A stretch of 64,000 bases of DNA from Candidatus Mycoplasma mahonii (GTDB taxonomy: Bacteria > Bacillota_I > Bacilli_A > Mycoplasmatales > Metamycoplasmataceae): positions 124,001 through 188,000 of the forward strand of contig NZ_CP114583.1 in assembly GCF_030550815.1 (NCBI RefSeq). Direction: 5' to 3'. Shown piece after piece: positions 11,201 to 19,703 of the stretch (positions within the stretch are counted from its first letter, which is position 1; each line of letters opens with the position of its first letter). Made by a program: the position numbers and the translations under genes. The notes under the pieces were generated by a model. The model saw nothing but the letters and a program-made list of their open reading frames with translations, ran no database searches and had not been told where the DNA came from.

Positions 11201-11462
11201 AAATTAATGATTTTATTGCTATGTCATCATTGGTATTAGTAATTTCCACTTTGAATGTTTCTGATTTAAAAATTTTTTTATAGTCTGATGGTGATAACAA
11301 ACTTAATAAATCCATATTATTTATTTTGGAAGAAGAAAAAATAGCATTATCTCGATTCCCAATCCCCAGAAGATTATTTAACATCTTTTTATATTCTGGC
11401 CTATTTTCCAATTTCTTGTTAACATTCATAAAAGCAGCTTTATTTTCATTAAATTTTTTCAT
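8295..11462 (-). CDS. Large SF1 helicase with C-terminal PD-(D/E)XK nuclease-like domain
   Basis: A continuous 1055-residue protein using TGA as Trp. Superfamily I motifs appear in order: Walker A GPPGTGKS (353-360), Walker B FAIFDEASQL (about 660), SGDNQQMRPTNYF, LSKNYRSMNSEL, IQGDEADLVIISVAYD and NVAISRAKSKMIVF. The last 130 residues carry EEDVYDYI, a YKIDISI strand and LGIEVDGYKYH, the pattern of MTES_1575/Vsr-like restriction-endonuclease domains. This architecture resembles DUF4011-type helicase-nuclease proteins, often found among defence or mobile genes. Function here is inferred as nucleic acid unwinding and cutting. It is alone, with gene debris on both sides, and has a leaderless-type promoter. 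Confidence 0.82.
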
Positions 11463-12200
11463 AGATAAATTATATATAAAATAATAGTCTATGCAAATAA
11501 AACAGCGTATCTTATTTGCAGAAAGCTAAAATCATACTTATTGACATTAAGTTTAAACCATGCACCTTATATATGTTTAAAAACAAAAAATATGAAGAGA
11601 TCAATAAATGAATAAAACAAGACAAAATAATTGGTAAGGTTAAACTTGCAGCTAATACATATGGTTGTAGCTGCCTATATATGATGTATAGTTGTGATGC
11701 TTTCATTTATTTTAACTTAAAGGGTATATAGTTCAGGAAATCATAAAGAGTAAAAGTTGTAAAAGAGATTCTAAAAGAAAAATCATCGTTGAATAAGACT
11801 TATAAATTAATAGGAGAAAAAATTATTGACGAGTTAGTGTCTACTGTAAAACAAATGATATTGAGTATGTTGTTGAACCTTACTATCCTTTATAAGGTAG
11901 GGTGATTAGGCTAGATTTTGTTTGATGGAGAAAATGGGAAGAGGACAAATTATTTGAAATAAAAATAGTTTCATTAAGTAGTGCAATTAATTTTTTTAAA
12001 CATTGAACAACTTGAAATAATCTTGAATGAAAACAGTAAAAATATTTATTGTTTGATTTAGAAATTGATGATGTGTTACCAAAAGACTTAAGGAATTAGA
12101 TGGAAATAATATTAAAATTATTGATGTTAAAAATATAAATAGTTATTTTAAAAGCAGCTTTGAAAAATAAATTATAGTTTCTAAAATTATCTACACTTAT
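11463..12200 (+). pseudogene. Remnants of at least two plus-strand genes
   Basis: An open stretch at about 11572-11730 begins MFKNKKYEEINKWIKQDK and ends YFNLKGI. A second, at about 12000-12170, reads NIEQLEIILNENSKN, then FDLEIDDVLPKDLR and, after a frame change, LDGNNIKIIDVKNINSYF. Stops and frameshifts separate the pieces and no ribosome-binding sites are present. They look like degraded accessory genes; no family was recognised. Confidence 0.4.
11469..11474 (-). promoter_or_regulatory. -10 box of the helicase-nuclease gene, TATAAT-N6-ATG
   Basis: On the minus strand TATAAT is followed by TTATCT and the ATG at 11462. There is no Shine-Dalgarno sequence, so a leaderless mRNA is predicted. 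Confidence 0.7.
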
Positions 12201-12755
12201 CTATTTAATGAATTTTTCGCTGATATAATTTTTATTAACTAATTCTTCTACTCATTGTGCTATGACCTCTTCATCAAAATAAGAGTCACCAGAATTAATT
12301 AATTTGACAATAATTTTTGTTTCGTTCTCGATAATATGAATTAATTTTTCAGGATATTTCATCTCTATTTTGTTTTCTTCAAATTCACGTCTATCAACAA
12401 TTTTAATAGGTTTTTCTGGATATGCTTTTACATCCAAATCATAATCAATATATTTTATTGTGCCCTCTTCATATATAAAAGGAGAAGCTAAGTTAGTATA
12501 AAAGTAAGTACCTGATGATCTTATTAATCCGGTTGTATTGTGTCACTTTTCCTTGGATAATCACCAGAGCATTGGTTCCCTGACGGTTCACTTTTGCTGT
12601 TTTTCTTCAATTACTTTAGTTTTATAAACTAGTAACACGACGTCTTGGTCAGATACCTCAATAACCTTAGCGCCATTTCATTGTCTATATAACAACCCGC
12701 TATGTTTATATGCTTGAATATTAACGATCTGTCCTTCTTTCATTTTATCTATCAT
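12201..12755 (-). CDS. DUF402 family protein
   Basis: A 184-residue protein beginning MIDKMKEGQIVNIQAYKHSG, then NGAKVIEVSDQDVVLLVYKT, TVREPMLWW, and a later YIDYDLDVKAYP segment with an acidic patch. This order matches the DUF402 (YtcJ/FomD-like) fold, whose studied members bind divalent metal and hydrolyse nucleoside phosphates; activity here is inferred only. It is intact with four or more TGA-Trp codons. Its ATG overlaps the end of the metalloprotease gene upstream and AGGTGA provides a ribosome-binding site, so the two are probably cotranscribed. Confidence 0.78.
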
Positions 12756-14608
12756 GTTTTTTCACCTATCATTATTTTAACACCACCCTCTATTGATGAA
12801 TCATTTTGTTGTATACCTGCATATGTTTTATATTTATCATTTGTATACAATTTATAATCAATAGATGAAGGTGACCAAGTTGTTGCATAACCAGTTTCAT
12901 CAGAGTTTCTAACTGACTTTAATGGGCTTGTGGCATTTTCGCCATTAGCTAATTTACCATTTCTGGTTTGGGAAAAAAATAATGTTTTGTTTTGGATGTC
13001 ATCAACGATAACCCAATTATCAAGGATATAAAATTTGTTTTCCATTTCAATATTCAAAGGTTCATATTCAGTCGCCGTTAATGTTTCTTTGCTTTTATAT
13101 GTAAAATCATGAATGTCGATTGGAATTGAAATGAATACCCCACCATTATTTCAATAACCAATATATTTATATTTTTTTGATTCTGCTTCGTTTATATAAC
13201 CGCCAAATTTAATTTTTTCATTCATATCATCAACGGATATATAAATTTGATCAGTATTCAAAAGTTTAGAATCATTTTTTGACCAAATAAATGAAATGTC
13301 ATCACCTGAAGAATGACCAAAATGCTTATCCAAATTTTCATATAATTTTATAGACCGCTCATTCTTTTCTCCATTTGGTTCAAAGGGGCCATCATCCAAA
13401 TATCTTTGAACTATCACTTCATGAGAAAAAGGGTATATGTGTTTTCGTTCTGATAGACTTTCATAACTACTTCTGTTGTAAAGTAATTCTGATGTTAGCA
13501 GTTTCTTTCCTTCTGTACGCACAACACCAGGAATACCAATGTTAGGGAAATATTTATTATAGTAGTATGGTTCAATTAGCTGTTGGTATTTTCTTACAAA
13601 CAATTCACTCATAGAATTTGTGTATATTAGTGATTTGTTGGTTACAGGTATTAAGAAAGACGGTTCACCAACCGCACTCACGTAACCATCAAAACCAGGG
13701 TGATGGCCTAATTTGGAAAAATTTGGTGTCCTCCTCCCATTAGCTATATCAAAAATATTCTTTGAGTTATATATACTCCCTAATGACTTATATACTTTAT
13801 CATTTCATCGAATTGGTTCTTCCAGTTTATCAAAATTATTATTAGAAATATCTTTGTTACGATCGTAATAAAGATTCTTTTTAAAAGTATCCAAAAAATC
13901 TTTATTTCATGGTGTGGCGACTCTTGATAATTCAAGATTATCATCATTTGTTTTATCTGAATAAATGTCACTAGATGAAGCAGTTGTACCAAGCGGCTCG
14001 TTATTCAAATATGAATTAGCAATATGATGGTAATATTCGTGAAAAATGATTTGGTATACTAACTCGACTTTAGCATCAGTTAAGGCCTCCGTGTCATTTT
14101 CCGAATTAGTGGGAAAATACTCCTTTATCAAGTTTTTTGTATTAATAAATATCTCATTTGTGAATGGAATATAAGAACCATTATTATCTTCATTAATAAA
14201 ATTCTCATCACCAATACTAATGGATTTTAATAGAAATATTTCAGGCCCATATGTTAACTTTTTTATTATTTTTTCCTTTAATTTTTCTAAACCTTCAGGA
14301 CCCAACCAATATAAGTTTTCTTGATCAGTTATGTTCACTTCACTAATGTAGGGACCATTTCTATCATTATCTTCAATAACTTCGCCCATGCTTGCCCCAC
14401 CATCACTAAAAATATATTTGGTGTGTGAGGTATATTCATATTTATCTTTTTCTTTTAAAGTAGATGGATTAGAGTTATTTTTATCTTTTTCTTTTGGATT
14501 AGAGTTATCAACCAAAATATAATAAGTAGCAAAACATGAGCCAGCTAATACTGATCCTATGATTACTCCTAGTGTGATCACTTTTAAAGTGTTGCTTATT
14601 TTAATCAT
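12749..14608 (-). CDS. Membrane-anchored zinc metalloprotease (MYPU_1760-like)
   Basis: A 619-residue protein with an uncleaved-looking N-terminal membrane segment (residues about 8-32), a charged Asn/Lys-rich linker, and a zincin motif HEYYH at 190-194 within IIFHEYYHHIANSYL. Further aromatic-rich, probably beta-sandwich sequence follows. The motif and layout match the mycoplasma-specific MYPU_1760 family of putative surface metalloproteases. Substrates are unknown. The TATAAT on the minus strand is nine bases before the ATG and there is no clear Shine-Dalgarno sequence. It diverges from trmB with only 30 bases between the two starts and overlaps the DUF402 gene by 7 bases. Confidence 0.75.
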
Positions 14609-14638
14609 ATTAACATCATTATAGTTTAATATATTAAT

Positions 14639-15244
14639 ATGAGATTAAGAAATAATGCAAATGCAATGAATGAATTAATAGAGTCGAAAATACTTATTAG
14701 TGATTTTCCATTGAATATTGACAACAATACTGTTATTGAGTTGGGAATGGGCAAGGGTGAAATGATTGTTGAACTTGCAAGGAAAAATCCAACAATTAAT
14801 TTTATTGGTATCGAAAAATATGCCACAGTCGCAGCAAGGGCAGCCAAAATTGCAGATCAAATGGAAATTAAAAATTTCAAAATAATTTGCGAAGATATTA
14901 TCAGCATCCCTAAAATGTTTGTTGGAAAAGTAGATTTAATATGATTAACATTTTGTGACCCTTGACCTAAAAATCGACATGAAAAAAGAAGATTAACACA
15001 CATTAATTTTTTAAATATATATAAAGAAATACTAACAAATGATGGGGTTTTAAAATTTAAAACTGATAATGATAAATTATTTGATTGATCAGTTGAACAT
15101 ATAAAAGAACACAATATAAAGTTATTTAATATAACAAAAGATTTTCATACTTCAAATTACTCCAAAGGCAATATTATGACTGGATATGAAAAAAAATGAG
15201 CAAAACAAGGGAAAACAATTAATTATTTAGAAATTAAATTTTAA
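14639..15244 (+). CDS. trmB: tRNA (guanine-N7-)-methyltransferase
   Basis: Makes m7G46 in tRNA using S-adenosylmethionine. The 201-residue protein starts [16 protein letters not shown], has the SAM-binding [14 protein letters not shown], then [21 protein letters not shown] and [11 protein letters not shown], all diagnostic of TrmB. The start fits the family exactly. There is no Shine-Dalgarno sequence; a weak -10 (TAATAT) six bases before the ATG suggests a leaderless transcript. Confidence 0.95.
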
Positions 15245-15267
15245 TAGTTATTTTAATTTGATTTGTT

Positions 15268-15273
15268 TATAAT
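15268..15273 (+). promoter_or_regulatory. -10 box for the small membrane protein/ychF unit, TATAAT-N6-ATG
   Basis: TATAAT, six bases (TTAATT), then ATG at 15280. Leaderless-type start. Confidence 0.7.
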
Positions 15274-15279
15274 TTAATT

Positions 15280-15465
15280 ATGGAAAATAAGGAATTTGAA
15301 AAAAATAATGTTGTTCATACAAAAGAATTTGTATCATTGAACAATAAAAAATTAAATGTTAAAAAATACAAGTATTTGATACTTTCTCTTTTATTTTTAT
15401 TTGTCACATTTCTTTCGGCATTTTTACTTGTTTATGGAATCAATTGAGTAAGGGATAGCATTTAA
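15280..15465 (+). CDS. Small single-pass membrane protein
   Basis: A 61-residue product read through one TGA-Trp codon. A charged N-terminal half (MENKEFEKNNVVHTKEF, KLNVKKYK) is followed by one strongly hydrophobic helix at about residues 34-55 and a short RDSI tail, consistent with an Nin-Cout membrane protein. It has a leaderless-type promoter, and its TAA stop shares one base with the ychF ATG. I recognise no family; coupling to ychF is the main evidence that it is real. Confidence 0.6.
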
Positions 15466-16568
15466 TGGCTTTAAAAGCCGGGATTGTCGGGTTACCAAAT
15501 GTAGGTAAATCAACTTTATTTAATGCCATCACAAATTCACAAGTTGAAGCTGCTAATTATCCTTTTGCAACGATTGAACCAAATATTGGAGTGGTTGAAT
15601 TATCAGATGAAAGGTTACCAAAATTAGTAAAAATAGTTAACCCTAAAAGGGTTTTACCTGCAACATTTGAGTTCACTGACATTGCCGGTCTTGTTGAAGG
15701 GGCCTCAAAAGGTGAAGGACTCGGAAATAAGTTTCTCGCTAATATTAGGGAAACTGATGCGATTATTCAAGTTGTGAGATGTTTTGAAGATGAAAATATA
15801 ACACATATTTATGGAAATATCGATCCCGTTAGAGACATGCAAACTATTAATTTAGAGTTAATCCTAGCCGATTTAGATACTGTTTTAAATGTTATCAGAA
15901 GAACAGAAAGACTTGTTAAAAACACTAGTGACAAATTTGCTAAAGCTGAATTTTGTGTTGTACTCAAATTAAAGGATGCTTTTGAAAAAGAAATTCCGGG
16001 CCGATTATTAGCATTTACAAGTGATGAAATGAAAATAGCAAAGGGTTATAACTTATTAACCATGAAACCACTTTTATATGTTGGCAATGTTGCTGAAGAA
16101 TTTGTAGCAACCCCTGAAGATTCTGAACTATTTAAGTTGATGAAAGATGAGGCTTCGAAGCTTGGAGTTGGATCAATTGGTATTTCTGCAGCTATCGAGG
16201 GTGAATTATCACAGCTTGAGGGTGAAGATAAGCAAATGTTTTTGACAGATCTTGGCATTAAAAGTTCAGGACTTGATAGACTAACAAGAGCATCATTTCA
16301 ATTGTTAAATCTCTCTACTTATTTTACAGCTGGAGTTAAAGAAGTTAGAGCATGAACTTTCAAAAATGGTTATACAGCTCCTCAATGTGCAGGAATTATT
16401 CATACAGACTTTGAAAAAGGCTTTATAAGGGCAGAAGTTATTTCTTATGATGAATATGTTTCAAATGGCGGAGAAAACGGGGCCAAAGAAGCTGGTAAAG
16501 CGAGGCTTGAGGGTAAAGATTATATTATGGTTGATGGAGATATTGTTCATTTTCGGTTTAATGTTTAA
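15465..16568 (+). CDS. ychF: Redox-responsive ribosome-binding ATPase YchF (Obg-like)
   Basis: A 367-residue P-loop protein with [25 protein letters not shown] and [20 protein letters not shown]; the last is the YchF switch II. NVAEEF stands where GTPases have NKxD, as expected for this ATP-preferring branch of the Obg family. The C-terminal TGS domain includes [12 protein letters not shown] and [16 protein letters not shown]. Known members bind 70S ribosomes. It is coupled to the upstream small membrane protein by a TAATG overlap. Confidence 0.96.
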
Positions 16569-16581
16569 TTAAGGAGTCTAA

Positions 16582-17103
16582 ATGTTGATTTTAGTTACTG
16601 GTAAATCAGGTTCAGGGAAAACAACGTTATTAAAGGCAACAGGTTTGTCAAATATTTATGATGCAGATGAATTTGTTAAAAAAACTTTATACGTTAAAGG
16701 TCATGTTGTCTATTATCAAATTTGTAAACTTTACCCAACGGCAATTAAAAATGATGAAGTTAATAGAGAAATTTTGGGAAAAATTTTATTTTCAGATTCA
16801 TCTAAAATGAATCAAATGAACAATATTGTTTACCCGCATGTTGTAAATTGACTAACTAACTTAGAATCTGGTAGCATTGTAGAAATGGCAGCTTATATTA
16901 ATTTAGAAAAGTTGTATAAAAAATATTTTCATATTGTTATTTTAATTATAAGAGGTGAAAACGATTTATCAAAATTTAAATATTATGACGTTATGAAACA
17001 ACCCATTCATAATATTAAAATAAAATATAAATACAAAATAGAAAATGATCATGATATTACGAATTCTGCTACAAGGTTAAAAAAAATCTTATTATTGATC
17101 TAA
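16582..17103 (+). CDS. coaE: Dephospho-CoA kinase-like protein
   Basis: A 173-residue P-loop kinase with VTGKSGSGKTTLL at the N-terminus, YDADEFVKK (the CoaE DAD substrate-site motif), VNREILGKILFSD and a lid-like segment in the middle. This pattern matches CoaE, which phosphorylates dephospho-CoA to CoA. The C-terminal half is more diverged and basic than in most CoaE proteins, so substrate assignment is less sure than fold. AAGGAG precedes the start, 13 bases after ychF, so the two are probably one operon. Confidence 0.75.
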
Positions 17104-17249
17104 TTAAAGGGTTCTTCTAATCTACAAAAATTTATTTTAAGGTTATTGAGTAATGATAAAATCTTTTTTTAATTCATTAGATATTTCTGTAATTATATAT
17201 TTGAAATTAATTTATTTTTTTTATTACTAAGAATATAATAGTCTATGTT

Positions 17250-18215
17250 ATGACATTTAAAAAATATATAGTTAACAAATTAAACGAAAAAAGTGGTGAT
17301 TCTAAAAAGAAAATTCTTTTTATGGATGGTAATGACACTAGAGCTCAAAATGCTGCATATCTACATGCCGCAGATGGTCATTTGGAACCTATTTTATTAG
17401 TTGAAACAAACGCAGAAAAAGAAAAGCTTCACGGCACAATTATTTCAATTGAGGAATGAAATAATAACCAAGACATTCTTATTAAAAAATATGTTGAAAG
17501 AAGAAAAGGTAAAGAAAGTGAAGAACAAGCAAAAATGGTCGTTAATAAAAAACCTATTTTTGCTATGCTCATGCTTGAACTAGGAGAAGTTGATGGAGTA
17601 ATCGGTGGGCTAGTAGATACTTCAGCCGTTGTGCTAAGCTCGGCATTTAAAGTCATTGGACCAAAACCAGAAATAAAAACTATTTCATCAGTAATGTTAA
17701 TGGAAAAAGCACATGAATGATATATTTTTTCAGATATTTCGGTTAATATTGTTCCGACAAAAGATCAACTTGTGGACATTGCTAAAAATGCTTCTATGTT
17801 CGCAGAAGCGCTTGACTTTAAAACAAAAATAGCATTTTTATCATTTTCAACTTCAGGATCTGCAGTTCATGAGAGATCAACTATGGTGAGAGAAGCAACA
17901 GTGAAATTCAATGATGATTATAAACCGGCTTATACTGCAATTGGGGAAATACAATTTGATGCTGCCTTTTCTCCTGAAGTAAGAAAATTAAAATATAAAT
18001 ATAAAGGGTTCCCAAAAAATCCCACAATCTTTATTTTTCCTTCATTAGAAGCTGGAAACATTGGCTACAAAATCGCTCAAAGAATGGGTGGATTTGGTGC
18101 TATTGGACCCATCATTACTGGGATTAATAAACCTGTTAATGATTTATCGCGTGGTGCAGAAACAATAGATGTATATAATACAGCCTTAGTAACCGCCTTA
18201 CAAACATTCAATTAA
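17250..18215 (+). CDS. pta: Phosphate acetyltransferase
   Basis: Converts acetyl-CoA and phosphate to acetyl phosphate; AckA (34355) then makes ATP. The 321-residue short-form Pta has LFMDGNDTRAQNAA, VDGVIGGLVDTSA, LSFSTSGSA, GEIQFDAAFSPEV and the C-terminal PSLEAGNIGYKIAQRMGG and GPIITGINKPVNDLSRG, all typical. TATAAT lies ten bases upstream of the ATG and no Shine-Dalgarno sequence is visible, so the leader should be very short. Unlike in many mycoplasmas, ackA is not adjacent. Confidence 0.96.
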
Positions 18216-18561
18216 CATGATATTAATAAAAGCGATTAAATATTTTTTTATAATTTTAGATATTTCCTTAATTTACTTATGATTATTTATATTAAACAAG
18301 TTATAACAAAATAATTTAAAGATAAATTCACAGGAATGATTTCACAAAATAAATGAGTTTTGTTGCTGATAAATCAGGATAAAAATAAAATGTTTATGGA
18401 AATGAAGTTTTAATAAAAAAATAATTTGCAAAACAAGGAACAATTATCCTGAAACATTCTTTATTGAAAAAAAGTTATTTGTAAATGAGATTTAGGGTAC
18501 TTCAGAAATAATGTTATTAAAACAGCATGCATATAATAATAGATAAATACTTCAAATATTT
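18216..18561. other. Gene-free stretch between pta and the RpiR regulator
   Basis: About 345 AT-rich bases between convergent genes. Short plus-strand open pieces in different frames (for example FVADKSG and NVYGNEVLIKK around 18355-18420) suggest a degraded gene. No promoter, RNA gene or terminator with a convincing stem was found. Confidence 0.4.
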
Positions 18562-19296
18562 TTAATTATTTTTAGTTTTTATTTTATATAGCTCTTTAAG
18601 TAAAGGGCATAAAAAGGCTATCATTCTTAAACATGCAAAGTTGTATCCATCAAATGTCTCTACTTGGTAATTCGTTCTATCAATTTTAGAGATGGAAAAA
18701 TGTTTTATCTTATGATGATATTTTATTTTTTCATTAGCTGTAAGAACAACCACTCTATTAACTTTTTTGCTATTAGTTAATTCATCCAAGATTTTATTTG
18801 CAAGATTTGAAGCTCCATTCATAGTAATTATAATTGCTGTGTCATTTAATGATATTCTATTCACGACATTAGTGATATTTCTTTCTCATGATTCATGAAA
18901 ATATTCATTTGATATATTTGCGCTATTGAGTCTTTCGTTAAGAAATTTTCCAATTGATTTAGCTCTTATTGAATTGAATATAAATATCTTTCCAGTTAAT
19001 AGCAGAGACACCTCTTTGGCAGGGTTTTCATATCATATTAAATCATTATTTTCATGTTTGAGTTCCTCTTCTTCATTGCTAGTAAATTCATAGAAAAAGT
19101 GTTTAAAAGAAGGGAACCCTAATGATTTCACCATGCGAGTAACAGAGGAATTTGAACACTTCAATATACTAGAGAGGTGTTCTAAATTTTTTATTTTTAT
19201 ATTATTATCATTAAGGAGTTTTGTACAAATGGTTATTTGCTGTTTTGTTCCTGTAATTATTCTTTCTATTAATCTTTTTCTCACATTGTTTGTCAT
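18562..19296 (-). CDS. MurR/RpiR-family transcriptional regulator
   Basis: A 244-residue regulator. The N-terminal helix-turn-helix is NLEHLSSILKCSNSSVTRMVKSLGFPSFKHF (in two adjoining parts at about residues 38-68), typical of RpiR proteins. The C-terminal half resembles a SIS sugar-phosphate-binding domain, with IFNSIRAKSIGKFL and LNDTAIIITMNGA. RpiR proteins sense phosphosugars such as N-acetylglucosamine derivatives. The ATG at 19296 has no Shine-Dalgarno sequence and TATAAT lies exactly six bases before it. It faces the ENGase lipoprotein gene, and a GGAAA-TTTCC inverted repeat sits in its own promoter, so I infer autoregulation and control of the neighbouring glycan genes. Confidence 0.82.
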
Positions 19297-19302
19297 AAAA
19301 TT

Positions 19303-19308
19303 ATTATA
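19303..19308 (-). promoter_or_regulatory. -10 box of the RpiR gene, TATAAT-N6-ATG
   Basis: Minus-strand TATAAT, six bases, then the ATG at 19296. The operator-like repeat at 19317-19327 lies between this box and the expected -35 position. Confidence 0.7.
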
Positions 19309-19316
19309 TATCAATG

Positions 19317-19327
19317 GGAAAATTTCC
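19317..19327. promoter_or_regulatory. Putative RpiR operator, copy 1 (own promoter)
   Basis: GGAAA-A-TTTCC inverted repeat with a one-base spacer, overlapping the -35/-10 spacer of the RpiR promoter. The position fits autorepression. Assignment to RpiR is inferred from recurrence at 19587 and 23606. Confidence 0.55.
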
Positions 19328-19556
19328 TATAATTATTTTCTGCGCACCAGATATATGATTATGGGGATAAATATGATATTTCATATAGAATGGGATTATG
19401 TATGCAAAGCAGACCAAGAGAAAATGCACACAAATAAAGGTAAAATCATCTACTGGAGACACTCCCAAGAAATGCTTAGTTATTTTTTGATGGGTCATCA
19501 GATTCTCCACGGCTGCCGATGAAACAAAACACTTATAAAGAGGACATTAAAAATAG
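19328..19556. other. Intergenic region between the RpiR gene and the ENGase promoter
   Basis: Open frames exist on both strands here but neither has a ribosome-binding site or recognisable motifs, and both run into regulatory sequence. I see no supported gene. A hairpin terminator closes the region at 19557. Confidence 0.4.
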
Positions 19557-19586
19557 TGCAATTAAATAAATTGCATTTTTCTTTTT
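19557..19586 (+). terminator. Hairpin terminator upstream of the ENGase promoter
   Basis: TGCAATT (19557-19563) pairs with AATTGCA (19569-19575) around AAATA, followed by TTTTTCTTTTT. It would insulate the ENGase promoter from upstream plus-strand transcription; no intact gene it could serve is visible just upstream. Confidence 0.65.
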
Positions 19587-19598
19587 GGAAATTTTTCC
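19587..19598. promoter_or_regulatory. Putative RpiR operator, copy 2 (ENGase gene)
   Basis: GGAAATTTTTCC, arms GGAAA and TTTCC with a two-base spacer. It ends 3 bases before the -35 box of the ENGase gene. It is the exact reverse complement of copy 3 at 23606. Confidence 0.6.
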
Positions 19599-19601
19599 TT
19601 T

Positions 19602-19629
19602 TTGAAATTATGTTGCATATAAATATAAT
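19602..19629 (+). promoter_or_regulatory. Promoter of the ENGase lipoprotein gene
   Basis: TTGAAA (19602-19607) and TATAAT (19624-19629) separated by 16 bases. The start codon is 74 bases downstream, leaving a normal leader with a GGAG ribosome-binding site. Confidence 0.7.
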
Positions 19630-19703
19630 AATATGTATATAAAAATTAAATATGCAACTTAATTATTTGTCAATAAAGTGTTACATAAAAGATGGAGATT
19701 AAA

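Noticed and set aside
19330-19645. A plus-strand frame with several TGA-Trp codons between the RpiR and ENGase genes
   Set aside because: It runs through a terminator hairpin, an operator and the -35/-10 of the next gene and has no recognisable motif.
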